NCBI GenBank assembly: GCA_900095095.1
Contig: FMBT01000295.1
Location: 1-64,000, forward strand
DNA length: 64,000 nucleotides
Reading direction: 5' to 3'
Source of the DNA: Fragilariopsis cylindrus CCMP1102
Taxonomy: Eukaryota > Bacillariophyta > Bacillariophyceae > Bacillariales > Bacillariaceae
The first letter of the stretch is position 1. Every line of letters begins with the position of its first letter. Under the pieces are notes generated by a model, which was not told where the DNA came from, ran no database searches, and saw nothing but the letters and a program-made list of their open reading frames with translations. The translations under genes and the position numbers were made by a program. This document shows positions 22,727-33,082 of the stretch, piece by piece.

Positions 22727-24568
22727 TCAGTATGCTAATATTAGCAGTATAATGGTTGAACCTGAAATCGGTAGTACAAGATTGTCCAGTTGAACCGTAA
22801 AGGCTTCGAGTATCGTCGTAAATGTGGTAGCGAGTAACAATGCCCCGTATTCTTGCATAGACGTACATACAAGCATCCCGATCCCAATCATACTTAACCA
22901 CATAGCCAACGATCCTTCCAAAGTTCGTTGATTCATTCCCCAATGATGCTTACCAATGGATTTACCTATAACAGCTCCCATAGCGTCCCCTACTCCGATA
23001 GAAATCACTCCAAACTCTGCCAGTAACAATGATGACGACGACGACGACGACGACGAAAAATCAGCATCGTCGTCATTCGTCGAAGAAATAACTTGATCAA
23101 TCCAAAGAGGAATTGCACATCCCACGATTAAGAATACGTGTGAAATAATAATACATTCACCTTTATCTTTCTTATCATCAAGAAAGGCAAAATAAAAAGA
23201 CTGTAACAATGGTGCATCGTCACTACGTAATGTTTCCAATACAATCAATATACACGTTGCAATAGCGTATGACAATGACATAAGTTGAGGAAATTGCCAT
23301 GTAATTGGACCGAATAAAAGAACGGCAATCAGATGGAACCATTTTCGTGTTACTACCACAGATTGCTCATTCTTGTTTTTGCTATTAGCACTTTCTGTAG
23401 TTGAAGGTTGTAAAGATAGTAACCGAAACGTTGGATAACTCGCTATAACCAAAACAATAACCCAATAAAGTATTCCCCAAATTCTTTGATGTCCATTCTC
23501 TTTCTCTGATAAAAATTCTATCAACCATTGTAACGAAAGAGGTAAAAAATATCTATAGGATGATATTGATGATATTGTTGTGTAAGAGTATAAGTACAAT
23601 GATCGTTCAACGACCACTAATGGTCCGACAACGTTAAGTCCAAGTCTCCACCACCAAGATAGTATATTTTTTCGATTGCAATAGCTACCACTACCAAGAT
23701 ATGCAAAAATACAACAAGAAACACTTCCCGATAATGCTACCAAGGAATAAATTGTTGTGGTAGGACTACTACTACTAATTGCTGTCGTAGTAGCAGTGGT
23801 ATAATGATTAACGGTCGTCGATTCGTTGATTGTTGTTATAATTGTTGTTGTTGTCATCTTCCTTACGAATTCCATAACAACGACGAGAAGTAATAAACTC
23901 ACGACACGTAATTCCCCGAAAGTAAACGATTTTGTTATATTCTTTGGTATAATCATTGGTCGAAATAGAAACCATACAATAACAAAAACTAATGTGATTG
24001 GTATTGATGTTGCTGTTGCTGTTCTTGTTGTTGGTATATCGAGTACTAAAAGTGCAGGATCGATGAAGACAGTGATCGCACAAAGAAAGAAAGATATAGA
24101 CATTTGAGGTATCGCCAATATCGTCACAAGCTTGTTGTATTTTTTCCATAATTGAGAGTAGTCGTGGTCGTAGTCGTAGTTGCTGTTGCTGTTTTTATTA
24201 TCAATATGAATTGCCATGGCTTGTAGTAATGCGGGAACCAGAACGATACTCATTTGAACGCCCATTGACTGTAACGAATTTCTCCATCGTTGCCGTTGTG
24301 CTTGCTGTTGTCGCTGATGATGTTTCATTTGTATTGTTGAATTGGACGATGACGATGATCTCTTTACTATTAGAGGAGGAGACGACGACGACGACGACGA
24401 CGACGAAATGAATGGAAATTCTAATTTCGATGGATCAACAACGAAGAAGAAATATATCATTGATTCGATAAGCAACATCCAAGCCTGCCAATCACCATAG
24501 CATAATGGCATCAGCCCTACGGCTAAGATTAACCATAAAAAATCTTCTATTACTATAGCTCCTATCAT
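22727..24568 (-). CDS. DOLK: Dolichol kinase
   Basis: A single open frame of 613 aa. It is a polytopic membrane protein with many hydrophobic segments. The C-terminal third carries the family signatures: a TRKWFHLIAVLLF segment near residue 400, a GVGDAMGAVIGKSIGKHHWG nucleotide-binding loop near residue 535, and the TLEGSLAM motif just after it. Dolichol kinase (Sec59/DOLK) uses CTP to make dolichyl phosphate in the ER, the carrier lipid for N-glycosylation. Length exceeds the usual 500-540 aa because of Ser and Thr runs from microsatellites (residues about 50-80, 255-275 and 500-515). The ATG at 24568 opens straight into the first membrane segment. Confidence 0.9.
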   Translation of the reverse strand: MIGAIVIEDFLWLILAVGLMPLCYGDWQAWMLLIESMIYFFFVVDPSKLEFPFISSSSSSSSSPPLIVKRSSSSSNSTIQMKHHQRQQQAQRQRWRNSLQSMGVQMSIVLVPALLQAMAIHIDNKNSNSNYDYDHDYSQLWKKYNKLVTILAIPQMSISFFLCAITVFIDPALLVLDIPTTRTATATSIPITLVFVIVWFLFRPMIIPKNITKSFTFGELRVVSLLLLVVVMEFVRKMTTTTIITTINESTTVNHYTTATTTAISSSSPTTTIYSLVALSGSVSCCIFAYLGSGSYCNRKNILSWWWRLGLNVVGPLVVVERSLYLYSYTTISSISSYRYFLPLSLQWLIEFLSEKENGHQRIWGILYWVIVLVIASYPTFRLLSLQPSTTESANSKNKNEQSVVVTRKWFHLIAVLLFGPITWQFPQLMSLSYAIATCILIVLETLRSDDAPLLQSFYFAFLDDKKDKGECIIISHVFLIVGCAIPLWIDQVISSTNDDDADFSSSSSSSSSLLLAEFGVISIGVGDAMGAVIGKSIGKHHWGMNQRTLEGSLAMWLSMIGIGMLVCTSMQEYGALLLATTFTTILEAFTVQLDNLVLPISGSTIILLILAY

Positions 24569-25380
24569 TTATTTATTTATCCTTTGATATTATGGCTGAC
24601 CGCTGAAAAGGTTCAGCATATTTGGTAGCTCGCTCGTATGGTCACCTATCGAGTCATAGAGCTTCCTTCCTTTGATGATGTGCCTTTCGTCGTCGATTTG
24701 CCTTTGGAGTTGTATGTTAAGTTGAAAGTTAAAAGTTTTTAACATTTTCGAAAAGAACGAATGAAATCGAAATAAGTTTCAACATAAAGCCTTACGCATG
24801 ACAGACCAAATTTTTTGTCAAAGCTATACGGACATGTGGCTACAGTATGACTATTTTTTACTTATCAATCAAAAGCTATAATAGTGCTAGTACTTAACCG
24901 CACGGACATGTGGCTATTTTTTACTTATCAATTTTAAAATTGATAAAAAAATATACAACAAAAAAATAAAAAATAGAAGTCGTTTTATCGCTGATTGTAG
25001 TAAAGACAAGAGTACAAGAGTTTCTTACTGCTTCTTCTGTCTTCGATCCAATTTTATTTATTGTTATGTTAATGCACATTTAATAAAAAAACCGTTGAAG
25101 TACGATCGAACAAAGACCTTTCTTCTACTGCAAGTACAATCCTTCGCTCGCGACGTCGTGGGGCAATAATTTTAATATATTATATTATTATTATTATTAT
25201 ATAAGAATATAATATATTATATTATAATATATATAGATTTTTTTCTACCTGTCAATTGGTAAAATACAGTAATATTGTATATGTTCTACTTTATTATGTC
25301 CTATATCTATATATATGTAGATTTTGATTGTGTCGAGGGGTAAGAAGGAACATCGTTGTTGCATATATGTTGATTCAGAT
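24569..25380. other. Intergenic with a direct repeat and AT-rich tract
   Basis: A direct repeat, ACGGACATGTGGCTA followed by CTATTTTTTACTTATCAAT, occurs near 24828-24870 and in shorter form near 24902-24932. The second copy is followed by a small palindrome (TTATCAATTTTAAAATTGATAA). An ATT/ATA-rich tract covers about 25165-25235. No gene was recognised. Confidence 0.5.
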
Positions 25381-26214
25381 TCAAAATGGCAATTCGATAC
25401 ATTTCTTCTTTTTATGTTTTTTTTTTCCCTTCTTCTTTTCCACCTTGGAATTATCTCCATTACTACTACTGCATCTACTTGTGGCTGAATATACTGATGA
25501 TTCATCTTGATTATAATCATCATCTCTTCTTACAATAATACTCGGCCTTCTGCTACCTCGGCGTGACGGCCTTCTAATACCGTGTGACACTCGTCGCCCA
25601 GTGCTATTACTACTCTTCATAGTAGTAGGAACAATATCTTCGGTATCACCATACCCATAATCACCAGAGGATGAAGAGATCATCGTATCTTGTCTCCCAT
25701 TAGAGGTGCTATTACTGCTCTTCATAGTAGTAGGAACAATATCTTCGGTATCACCATAACCATAATCACCAGAGGAGGAAGATATCATCGTATCTTGTCT
25801 CCCATTAGAGGTAATATTTCTACTGGAACGTCTTTTATTGCCCATGTTACGTTGATTACTATTACTACGATGACGACCACCCCTATCTTCCTCTTGTTCA
25901 CCTCTTCTCAATTTATTTTTATTACTGGCAGCATTACTCCAACGACCAGTATCACCATCAACGCCTGATGCGCCACTAATACTACTGATAGCACTATTCC
26001 AACGACTAAATGTGTCATCACCACCGCCACCGCCACCGCCACCTGATGATGGCATTGTCATCTTTAATGATGCTAATTCCAGTAAAAAATCTTCATTCTG
26101 TTCCTCTAATTGTTCAATTTTTCGTATATGCTCTGCACGTTCTATCCGCAGTTCTTTTATTTCTTTTTCTCGCAATGATAATAGTTTCTCAGTCATAGTT
26201 GGTTCAGCTCTCAT
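25381..26214 (-). CDS. Hypothetical protein with N-terminal coiled coil and 35-aa tandem repeat
   Basis: A protein of 277 aa from the first ATG at 26214; the frame stays open upstream, so an earlier exon is possible. Residues about 5-50 form a charged coiled coil (heptads in KLLSLREKEIKEL and IRKIEQLEEQNEDF). After a Gly run comes Ser/Asn/Arg-rich sequence. A 105-bp direct repeat, nearly identical, encodes two copies of a 35-residue unit (NGRQDTMISSSSGDYGYGD... to TMKSSN). The C-terminus is very basic (KKKGKKKHKKKKC). No known domain was found. It may be a cytoskeletal or centrosomal adaptor, but that is speculation. Confidence 0.6.
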   Translation of the reverse strand: MRAEPTMTEKLLSLREKEIKELRIERAEHIRKIEQLEEQNEDFLLELASLKMTMPSSGGGGGGGGDDTFSRWNSAISSISGASGVDGDTGRWSNAASNKNKLRRGEQEEDRGGRHRSNSNQRNMGNKRRSSRNITSNGRQDTMISSSSGDYGYGDTEDIVPTTMKSSNSTSNGRQDTMISSSSGDYGYGDTEDIVPTTMKSSNSTGRRVSHGIRRPSRRGSRRPSIIVRRDDDYNQDESSVYSATSRCSSSNGDNSKVEKKKGKKKHKKKKCIELPF

Positions 26215-28986
26215 CGTCACTATCAATTCACGTGAAATGTCAATATTGAGTTTTTTTTTAATTGTTTTGTTTAGTACTTGAACGAACTGTAAATTGTGAG
26301 ATTAAGTGTTGTTCGAATTTATTTTATGTGTAATGCTCCATTGATTTTTCTTAATGTTTTAATCGGCGCATATTGCTAGCAAAAAAGGAGTCCAAAACCA
26401 TTTAAAAAATAGGCGATGATCCGCTTTTGCAGACTCCAACAATTCATATATCTAAGCGAACGAAGTAAATTGAAGTGTTCGTTGACAATACGGTAATCAA
26501 CGTTGAACAAGTAAGTTCTCCGTTTCATTGAGTTTCTTTTTTAATTAGAGGCCTGCTGCTGAAGCGCGCTAAACGAGTTTTCCCTTTCCCTGTGGTTCTT
26601 ATGCCCATTCGCCCGTTCACAGTTAGTATTGCCCCTGGAGAACATACCTGCTTTTCTACTTATTAGACTTTTCTAATCGTGAGGTCACGCGATGTATTTT
26701 CGCGATGCGCGACGCATGACCACGACTGACTAAGCCTCGTCCTTCTTCTTCGCCTCCCATTTACATCAGTAGTTACCCTTGCCACAATAAGAGAACTATT
26801 TTCTTTCCTACAAGTAAATCTGTCTTCGCCTTTGTAATCGCAAATCTAAATGTGTACCATCGACTATGAATAAAAAGGAGATGATGCAGTCGTACTCTTG
26901 AGATGCTGTGAGCAAAATACTTATAGTCCGATAAGTTAAAATTATAGACTGTTAATTGATATTGACGACGTGACTATCACATCATGCACAGGAAGCGAAG
27001 ATTTTTCCTTCTTCTCCTTTTAGGCTGGGAATACAAGTAGGAATCACTGAACAAAATCAAAAGCAGGCGCGACCACCACGATGGTTTGTATAAACTGCAA
27101 ATAGAAAAAATAGATAGCAACGAAAATGAGTTAGAAGTGGCTGGGAACAGATAGGAATCACACGATGGTTGACACAAATAGTACCAAATTGTAGAGAACA
27201 ATAAATAGCAAGGAGAATTGTTTCATCTTTGGCAAAGGAGGCAGTGCTGGGAATGGATAGGGACCACACGACAGTCATAGGACTTTCAAATAAAAACAAT
27301 AATAAGTAGCAACGAATGCCTTGGCCCCTGGAGATCCCATTAAATATGAAAACACGGTTTTTGGCTGAATATTATTTTCGTGGTACGACGACTACCTATT
27401 GTATCGCATCACAAAAACTGCAGGCATGTTCTCACTTGAACTGAGTATCTGGTGGACCGTTTTGGCCCCCTCGCGTTACAGAAAATCACTCCATTTTTTT
27501 GACTAAGAATCTGAATTTTGAATGAAAAACTATTCCATTAACATGACAATGGGAATTCATTCGACCGTACCTCCATTGATATCAATCTGTTTAAAACAAA
27601 CGTATCAGAAGAATTAAAGATCTCTGTACGCTCAATAGGGAGGAGAATTTTAAGTGTAATTTGGTCATTTGGGGAAAATTCTGTGAGGTTGTATAGGGAT
27701 GGGAAGGTAAATTTCGGATCTCCGCAAGAGGTGCATAAGAGAAGAGGATTCCGAATCGAATAATAGAGTGATAGATAAAGTACTGGTACAGAAGTGTTTA
27801 CCATCGTTTTCTTAATTAATGTGATACTTTTACTGTCAATGGTTCATTAAAAGAAGTCCCATTATCAACTGGTACGTTTGGCATGTATTTTCGAAAAAAA
27901 AATTAGTATCATTTCTTTTGTAGAATCGTCTCTAACATGATAAATAACAGCTGCACCTCCATGCCGCTGGATGGACCGTTGTCTCCATTGTCTTTCCTCT
28001 CACATTATTTTGATACCATTAATCTATTTTAGATCTATTGCTGACCAGTCAATTGGATCGATCGGTTGTTGTTAGAATCTATCTAGTTGAGTTCATAGTA
28101 CTATTGGTGTAGGCCCAAGTACAACAACACAAACCTTCGTTCATTTCTGATGCAACTAATTCATCCACACAGTAATATCATTTATGATAAATTCCACACC
28201 TTTAATAAACTCAACCACAAAGATCACCTGCTATAGTTGGATATTACTAGCTATTCTGGGTGTTCACACGTTGTTGTTCATTCTGTTGTTCATTTTGTTG
28301 TTCATTATTATCCATGTAACAGCCCTACATTATTATCCCATGAACACTTCTCAGTAACTGCTTATGCCAGCTACAGATGCTAATGGGTTAGTGAAACCTT
28401 GTGATGAGAAAGAGAGACAGAGATGAAACTTCAGAAATTAGTTTTAATGTATTAGAACAGTATCATTTTGTTATTCCTTGCAAAAATAGAAGTAGGTCGA
28501 CGAGATACCTTACCAGTATATACGAATGCAGTTAGCATCAATTGGGTCAGATTACATTGTGGAATGTATACGTATACTGTGCAAAATACCACAAATTCTC
28601 TAGTAGTAAATGATTTTTGTTCAGTACGAAGTAAATTGTGTTGGCGAGAGAAGAACTGTTTCAAGACGACGACCAACAACAATGTCATGGATAGGGGGTT
28701 GTCAAGAACTTCATTCCTTTTGAATTAATAATTTCAATTTGTTGATTATAGGATATTATTCTTATTTTAGATATATTTTAAGATAAGGGTATTGATTGAT
28801 TCTACTTTTATTAAGATTGTGTGGTCTGTTTGCTTTCATTTTACTCGTTGCTGTTATACATCATACAAGTATAATAGTAAAAATAATTATTATTATTACG
28901 ACGATCAGTTGAATGTATTTATTGCTATCGTCGTCGTCGTCGTCTTTTATTATATTATATTAATTAATCATTATTTATTCATCCGT
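26215..28986. other. Gene-poor 2.8-kb region
   Basis: No gene could be supported. It holds a degenerate triplicated repeat (27024-27320), a hairpin-forming palindrome at 26683-26721, an inverted relative of the 3110-3165 sequence at 27500-27545, and a short GTTGTTCATT tandem run near 28271-28310. Several frames of 70-90 codons exist but show no family or codon signal that I trust. Confidence 0.5.
27024..27320. repeat. Degenerate tandem repeat, three units of about 105-116 bp
   Basis: Units start at 27024, 27140 and 27246, each with GCTGGGAA followed by a TAGG(A/G)A(T/C)CAC block. Each later holds an AATA(A/G)...AGCAA(C/G)GA block. Divergence is considerable, so the array is old. Confidence 0.6.
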
Positions 28987-29571
28987 TTATTTTTTGAATG
29001 GAACACGAACTCCCTTTTGGTTGATGTGATAGTTACTACGTTCAACACGATGATCTTGAGCATCAGAAACTTGTTCTTCCTCCTTAACAATTTTAGACAT
29101 TTCTCGTGCAGTACCGGCACCGACCTGTTCAACCTTTTGAAGTTCCTTAGCAAGTTGGTAGTCAGCAATTTGTTGTGGAGTTGCACCAGTCATACTCATT
29201 TCACTCTTCTCTTGATGGGCCATGTAATCACTACTATCCTTAACGTATGCATTCGGTGTGGTATACTCAGCGGGAACAGATAGCATACCATGATCCTTTT
29301 GACGTACGGCAGCCAATTTAGTGAACGTACCAGATCGTGCTGTACGGTTCGTATTGGCCGATACAGCCTGTTCATGCTTTTTCTTATGTGCGTCGTACAC
29401 TGCAGCATTCTCTTCTTGCTGAAGTGCGATAGCCATTCTATGATCTTTATCTTCTTGTGACAAATTAGGATCATCCATACCCATTGGAATCTTTGCGTTA
29501 CCTCCTCCAGGAGCAGTTGCGCCACTCATCATGACGTAATCGCCATCGGGTGTCTTTGATTCTTCCGACAT
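28987..29571 (-). CDS. Small hydrophilic protein with two UIM-like helices
   Basis: An intact frame of 194 aa that is not low complexity, which suggests a real gene. I do not recognise the family. Two short acidic helices resemble ubiquitin-interacting motifs: DHRMAIALQQEE near residues 42-53 and DYQLAKELQKVE near 138-149 (an acidic residue, then hydrophobic x2-A x2-L and glutamates). The C-terminus is basic (GVRVPFKK). No signal peptide or membrane segment is present. Ubiquitin binding is an inference from motif shape; canonical UIMs have a Ser after the Ala, which is missing here. Confidence 0.65.
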   Translation of the reverse strand: MSEESKTPDGDYVMMSGATAPGGGNAKIPMGMDDPNLSQEDKDHRMAIALQQEENAAVYDAHKKKHEQAVSANTNRTARSGTFTKLAAVRQKDHGMLSVPAEYTTPNAYVKDSSDYMAHQEKSEMSMTGATPQQIADYQLAKELQKVEQVGAGTAREMSKIVKEEEQVSDAQDHRVERSNYHINQKGVRVPFKK

Positions 29572-31549
29572 AATAATATATTTAGCAAATTAATAAAAAA
29601 GTGATGATGATTCTTCTATTGTAGATTTTTTGATTTTTATAATTCAAGCAGTTTGAAAATGTAATAGCGACAAAGGAAGAATAAGAAGGCGGAAAGAAGT
29701 GAGTTATCATACAAAATAGACGAGGTGGAATCAATCATTTACAACAACAACAAAACTATTCTTGACGATATTTCCATAGAAATCGTTTCGATTCAATTTT
29801 CTATTGAAATAGAAATAAGAGATCATAAAGCTAGCATCGACGGGATATTTGAGATTTCCTGTAACAGGACACAATGGATCTTGTGATCTTTCGTATCAAC
29901 CAACAAGACTACACTACAACTTGACCACGACTTTTGCGTGAAAACAAAAATAAAAATGACGGTGAATCATTCTCCAGCAGAGAACACAACTTTCATCCTT
30001 CATGGAATCGTCACGTCTTTCGTATCATTAATACATGGAAACGATACTTGTCGTTTCCATAAACTTGATTTAATATCCCACTACTGCTGTTGGGTCACCA
30101 TGGTCTACTACATACCTGTATTTCAAGAATATTTCAAGACTAATGTTGTTGTTCCTTCAATTTGTTTTGATTGTTGTTGTGTTGCGATATAGTAATACTG
30201 CTAGTAGCAGCGCAAGTGTGGTGAGTGATTCGATTGTCGCTTGTGTTTATATCGCGTTAATTCACTCCAACGGACATATTAATCTTATAACGGTTTATTC
30301 TGAAATCACGCGTCTGTCATTCATCAACATCTGTACGAAAAAATAAATAGTACAGACATTCTCTTACTTTTTTAGGTTTTTCAAATTCTATTTAAGTCAA
30401 TTTTCCGAAGGACTAATAAATGTCTTTTTCATGTTTTTGTTTATGTCGTAGAATTCTGTAGAAAATGTACCAGAACAAAGTTAGGTTGAAGAACAGACCG
30501 AAATTTCATAATGAACCATGTTCTCACTATACAATATTACTATCATACTATCAATCTACGGTTTAGGAGCGATTGCGCCCCGAGCGTGCTGACCAAGGAA
30601 AAAAGCGGAAAAAATGATTTTCCCATTATTTTTTCCTATTTTTCTACAGTACATCTAAATCATCATGCTGCTGCTTTTTTATTACTAAGTTAGAGCAATA
30701 GTGCTAATATCAGTGAAGATACAGACAGACACAGCAAATATCAGGGAGTGAATTACTTAGATTAGTATTCTTGCTCCAGAGAAAAATATTGGCTAACCAA
30801 GCGTTGGGGTGAGGCAGGCAGGCTGTCATGTCCTTAGTGAAAGGTAGGATCACACAAAAATCATCAGTAAAAGCTATATATTTAATGCACAAAAATGGGT
30901 TGGTAGAAGTATTCCTTTACCACCATGTTGCTGGAGATGTACTATCAACAACAACAAGGATATCACCAATGATATAGATTGCTGTACCTACTGACTGGCG
31001 TGTGCACTATAATTTGATGCTTGGTCGGTTCACAATTCATAACAATATACAACATTAAAACTCTTCCATCACACACATCATGAGTATAAATTCTATTGAG
31101 TCAACATTGATATATCTCTACATCAATGCTCATCAAAGAAAAAACACAGCATCGGAATCAAAATATTGCATAATAATACCGGATTTTTCTGTTGAGGTTC
31201 AAAATAGTTGGGGTACAAAAAAAAGAGAAAAGAAGAAATGTGAATAAGTAACTGTGTAGTACATTATTGTCATCTCTTACTATTGTTATATTGATTAATG
31301 CTGTAGTTTTGATGTCGTTGCTACTAGATAGAGCATAAGAAAGGGTTCCATTGTTGACAGATCCTTTCTCCCATTGTTGGATGGTTGCTATATGGTATTG
31401 TTTGTCTCAAGCCAGGTCTGGAAAATTTTGTGTGCAAGTTTTGCTACTGGTCGAGAGACAAATACAAATAAGAATCACCAATACTGATATTTTTGGTATA
31501 ACTTTTCATTGTTATCTACTTCAAATGACATCATATTAGTCATGCGTCC
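29572..31549. other. Gene-poor 2-kb region
   Basis: The first few hundred bases are upstream of the gene at 29571. The remainder is AT-rich, with no frame, RNA or repeat that I can support. It may contain the eroded remains of transposons. Confidence 0.45.
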
Positions 31550-32653
31550 TTACTTTTCCTTCTTCTTCTTCTTCAAATCAAGAACCTTTCCATCCTTGTC
31601 GAATGTCATATCTTTGAGAGGACGGAACGTCCTCCTATGTATCGGAGATGCACCATGTATCTTAACGGCTTGCATATGAGCGGCCGTTGGGTAACCTTTA
31701 TGTTGCTGAAGTCCAAAATGTGGATATAACTTATCATAGTCTCGCATGAGTCGATCTCTTGTAACCTTTGCGAGTATAGAAGCAGCGGCGATGGCGTATT
31801 CCTTACTATCTCCCTTAACGATTGATTTTGATTCGCATGGCATATCGGTTGGGACCCTATTCCCATCCACCAGGGCAAAATGATTTTCAGCCGGAAAGTT
31901 ATCGATACTATCATTGTTGTTGTTTGTGATAACATAACACCCATCTTGTTCAGTTGTCGCTTTCGGTATTTTCACAACGTTCACGCCGTCTCCTTCCTCC
32001 AGCTGAACAGACGATCCGGTAATAAGAGCAGTTGTGCAGGCTGCCATACCCCTCATAGTAGCCTGTAATATATTGACACGATCGATGAAGGGAGCATCCA
32101 TAACAGCTACCGCCCATCGAACATCTGAAGAGTTCACTATAGCATTGTACAAGTCTTCTCGATCCTCTTCTTTCGTAATCTTTTTGCTGTCTGTTATTCC
32201 GTTAATGTCATTCGGGACCATCGCTGCTGCCACAACTACTGGTCCTGCTAATGGTCCACGTCCAGCTTCGTCAACACCGACTACGAACTGAACCTTTGAG
32301 GATGAAGAAGAAGATAGAATACTCATTTCTTCGTTTCGCGGAAGACATGAAATTTCATCGTCGTTTGAATCTTTTTTGTCAGAGTTTTTTTTCTTTGCCT
32401 TTGTCTTTGTCTTCTTCACTATTTTATCCGCTACTATTTTGTCCGGTTGATCCGATGTAGTAGCAGTAGCCGTTAGTTTTGATCGTCTCTGTCTCTTGTT
32501 GGTATTTGTCAATGGCCGAGAAAAGGAAGATAATGATGACGACGACGAACGGAAATTAGGATCAGCGATTGCTGTCGCCTTAGGAGCGATAGATCGTAGT
32601 CTAGCGCTACGACGGAGCGTGGTCGTTGCCGTCCTCATCGCCGATGTCGTCAT
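31550..32653 (-). CDS. rnhB: Ribonuclease HII, bacterial type
   Basis: A protein of 367 aa from the ATG at 32653; the frame is open 35 codons further up through a His/Arg microsatellite that is unlikely to be coding. The catalytic core starts near residue 124 with VGVDEAGRGPLAGPV (D128, E129). It continues with SKKI, VDGN (third Asp) and ASILAKVTRDRLM (fourth Asp), and closes with HKGYPTAAH and SPIHRRTFRPLK. These are the motifs of bacterial RnhB, which cuts RNA-DNA hybrids and single ribonucleotides in DNA; the eukaryotic RNASEH2A differs in the C-terminal motif. The 120-residue N-terminal extension is basic and Ser/Thr/Arg-rich, fitting an organelle transit peptide, though a nuclear role is possible. 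Confidence 0.9.
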   Translation of the reverse strand: MTTSAMRTATTTLRRSARLRSIAPKATAIADPNFRSSSSSLSSFSRPLTNTNKRQRRSKLTATATTSDQPDKIVADKIVKKTKTKAKKKNSDKKDSNDDEISCLPRNEEMSILSSSSSSKVQFVVGVDEAGRGPLAGPVVVAAAMVPNDINGITDSKKITKEEDREDLYNAIVNSSDVRWAVAVMDAPFIDRVNILQATMRGMAACTTALITGSSVQLEEGDGVNVVKIPKATTEQDGCYVITNNNNDSIDNFPAENHFALVDGNRVPTDMPCESKSIVKGDSKEYAIAAASILAKVTRDRLMRDYDKLYPHFGLQQHKGYPTAAHMQAVKIHGASPIHRRTFRPLKDMTFDKDGKVLDLKKKKKEK

Positions 32654-33082
32654 AATCAATAAAAAATAAAAGAAACAACGAGGAAGATTATTGGAAACGT
32701 TATTGTTATGGTTATGTCGATGTCGATGTCGATGTCGATTATGGATGTAGATTTTCATTGATTGGAATGGTAAGTCAATAGAACTTATGCAACTAGAGCG
32801 TTAAATGTGCTTGCCTTTGTAATCTGTTGCTTAGAGAGTAGTGTTGGCAGTTGGAACATACAAATACGTATCGGTAATATGTTTACCGAAGAAAAAAAAG
32901 CACAAAAAATCTAATGAACAATAGCAAAAGCATTTCCTATAATATTGTACGCGCAAAGCTCGCGTAAAACAGTAGGAGGACCCTGTGACAAGACAATGTC
33001 TATTGTCATCAATAATACTAGACAATAATACAAATTATGAGTAATATTGGCCTCGCATTGAATTTAGATTCGATTCCTAATC
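32654..33082. promoter_or_regulatory. Divergent promoter region
   Basis: About 430 bp between the RNase HII and RING-PHD starts. It holds a CGATGT-type hexanucleotide run at about 32715-32740. No specific motif was recognised. Confidence 0.35.

Noticed and set aside
28452-28728. Frames of 78-86 codons on both strands
   Set aside because: Neither shows a family, and both strands being open points to chance; the first few residues resembling a frame at 60336 (MLFLAK) are not extended.
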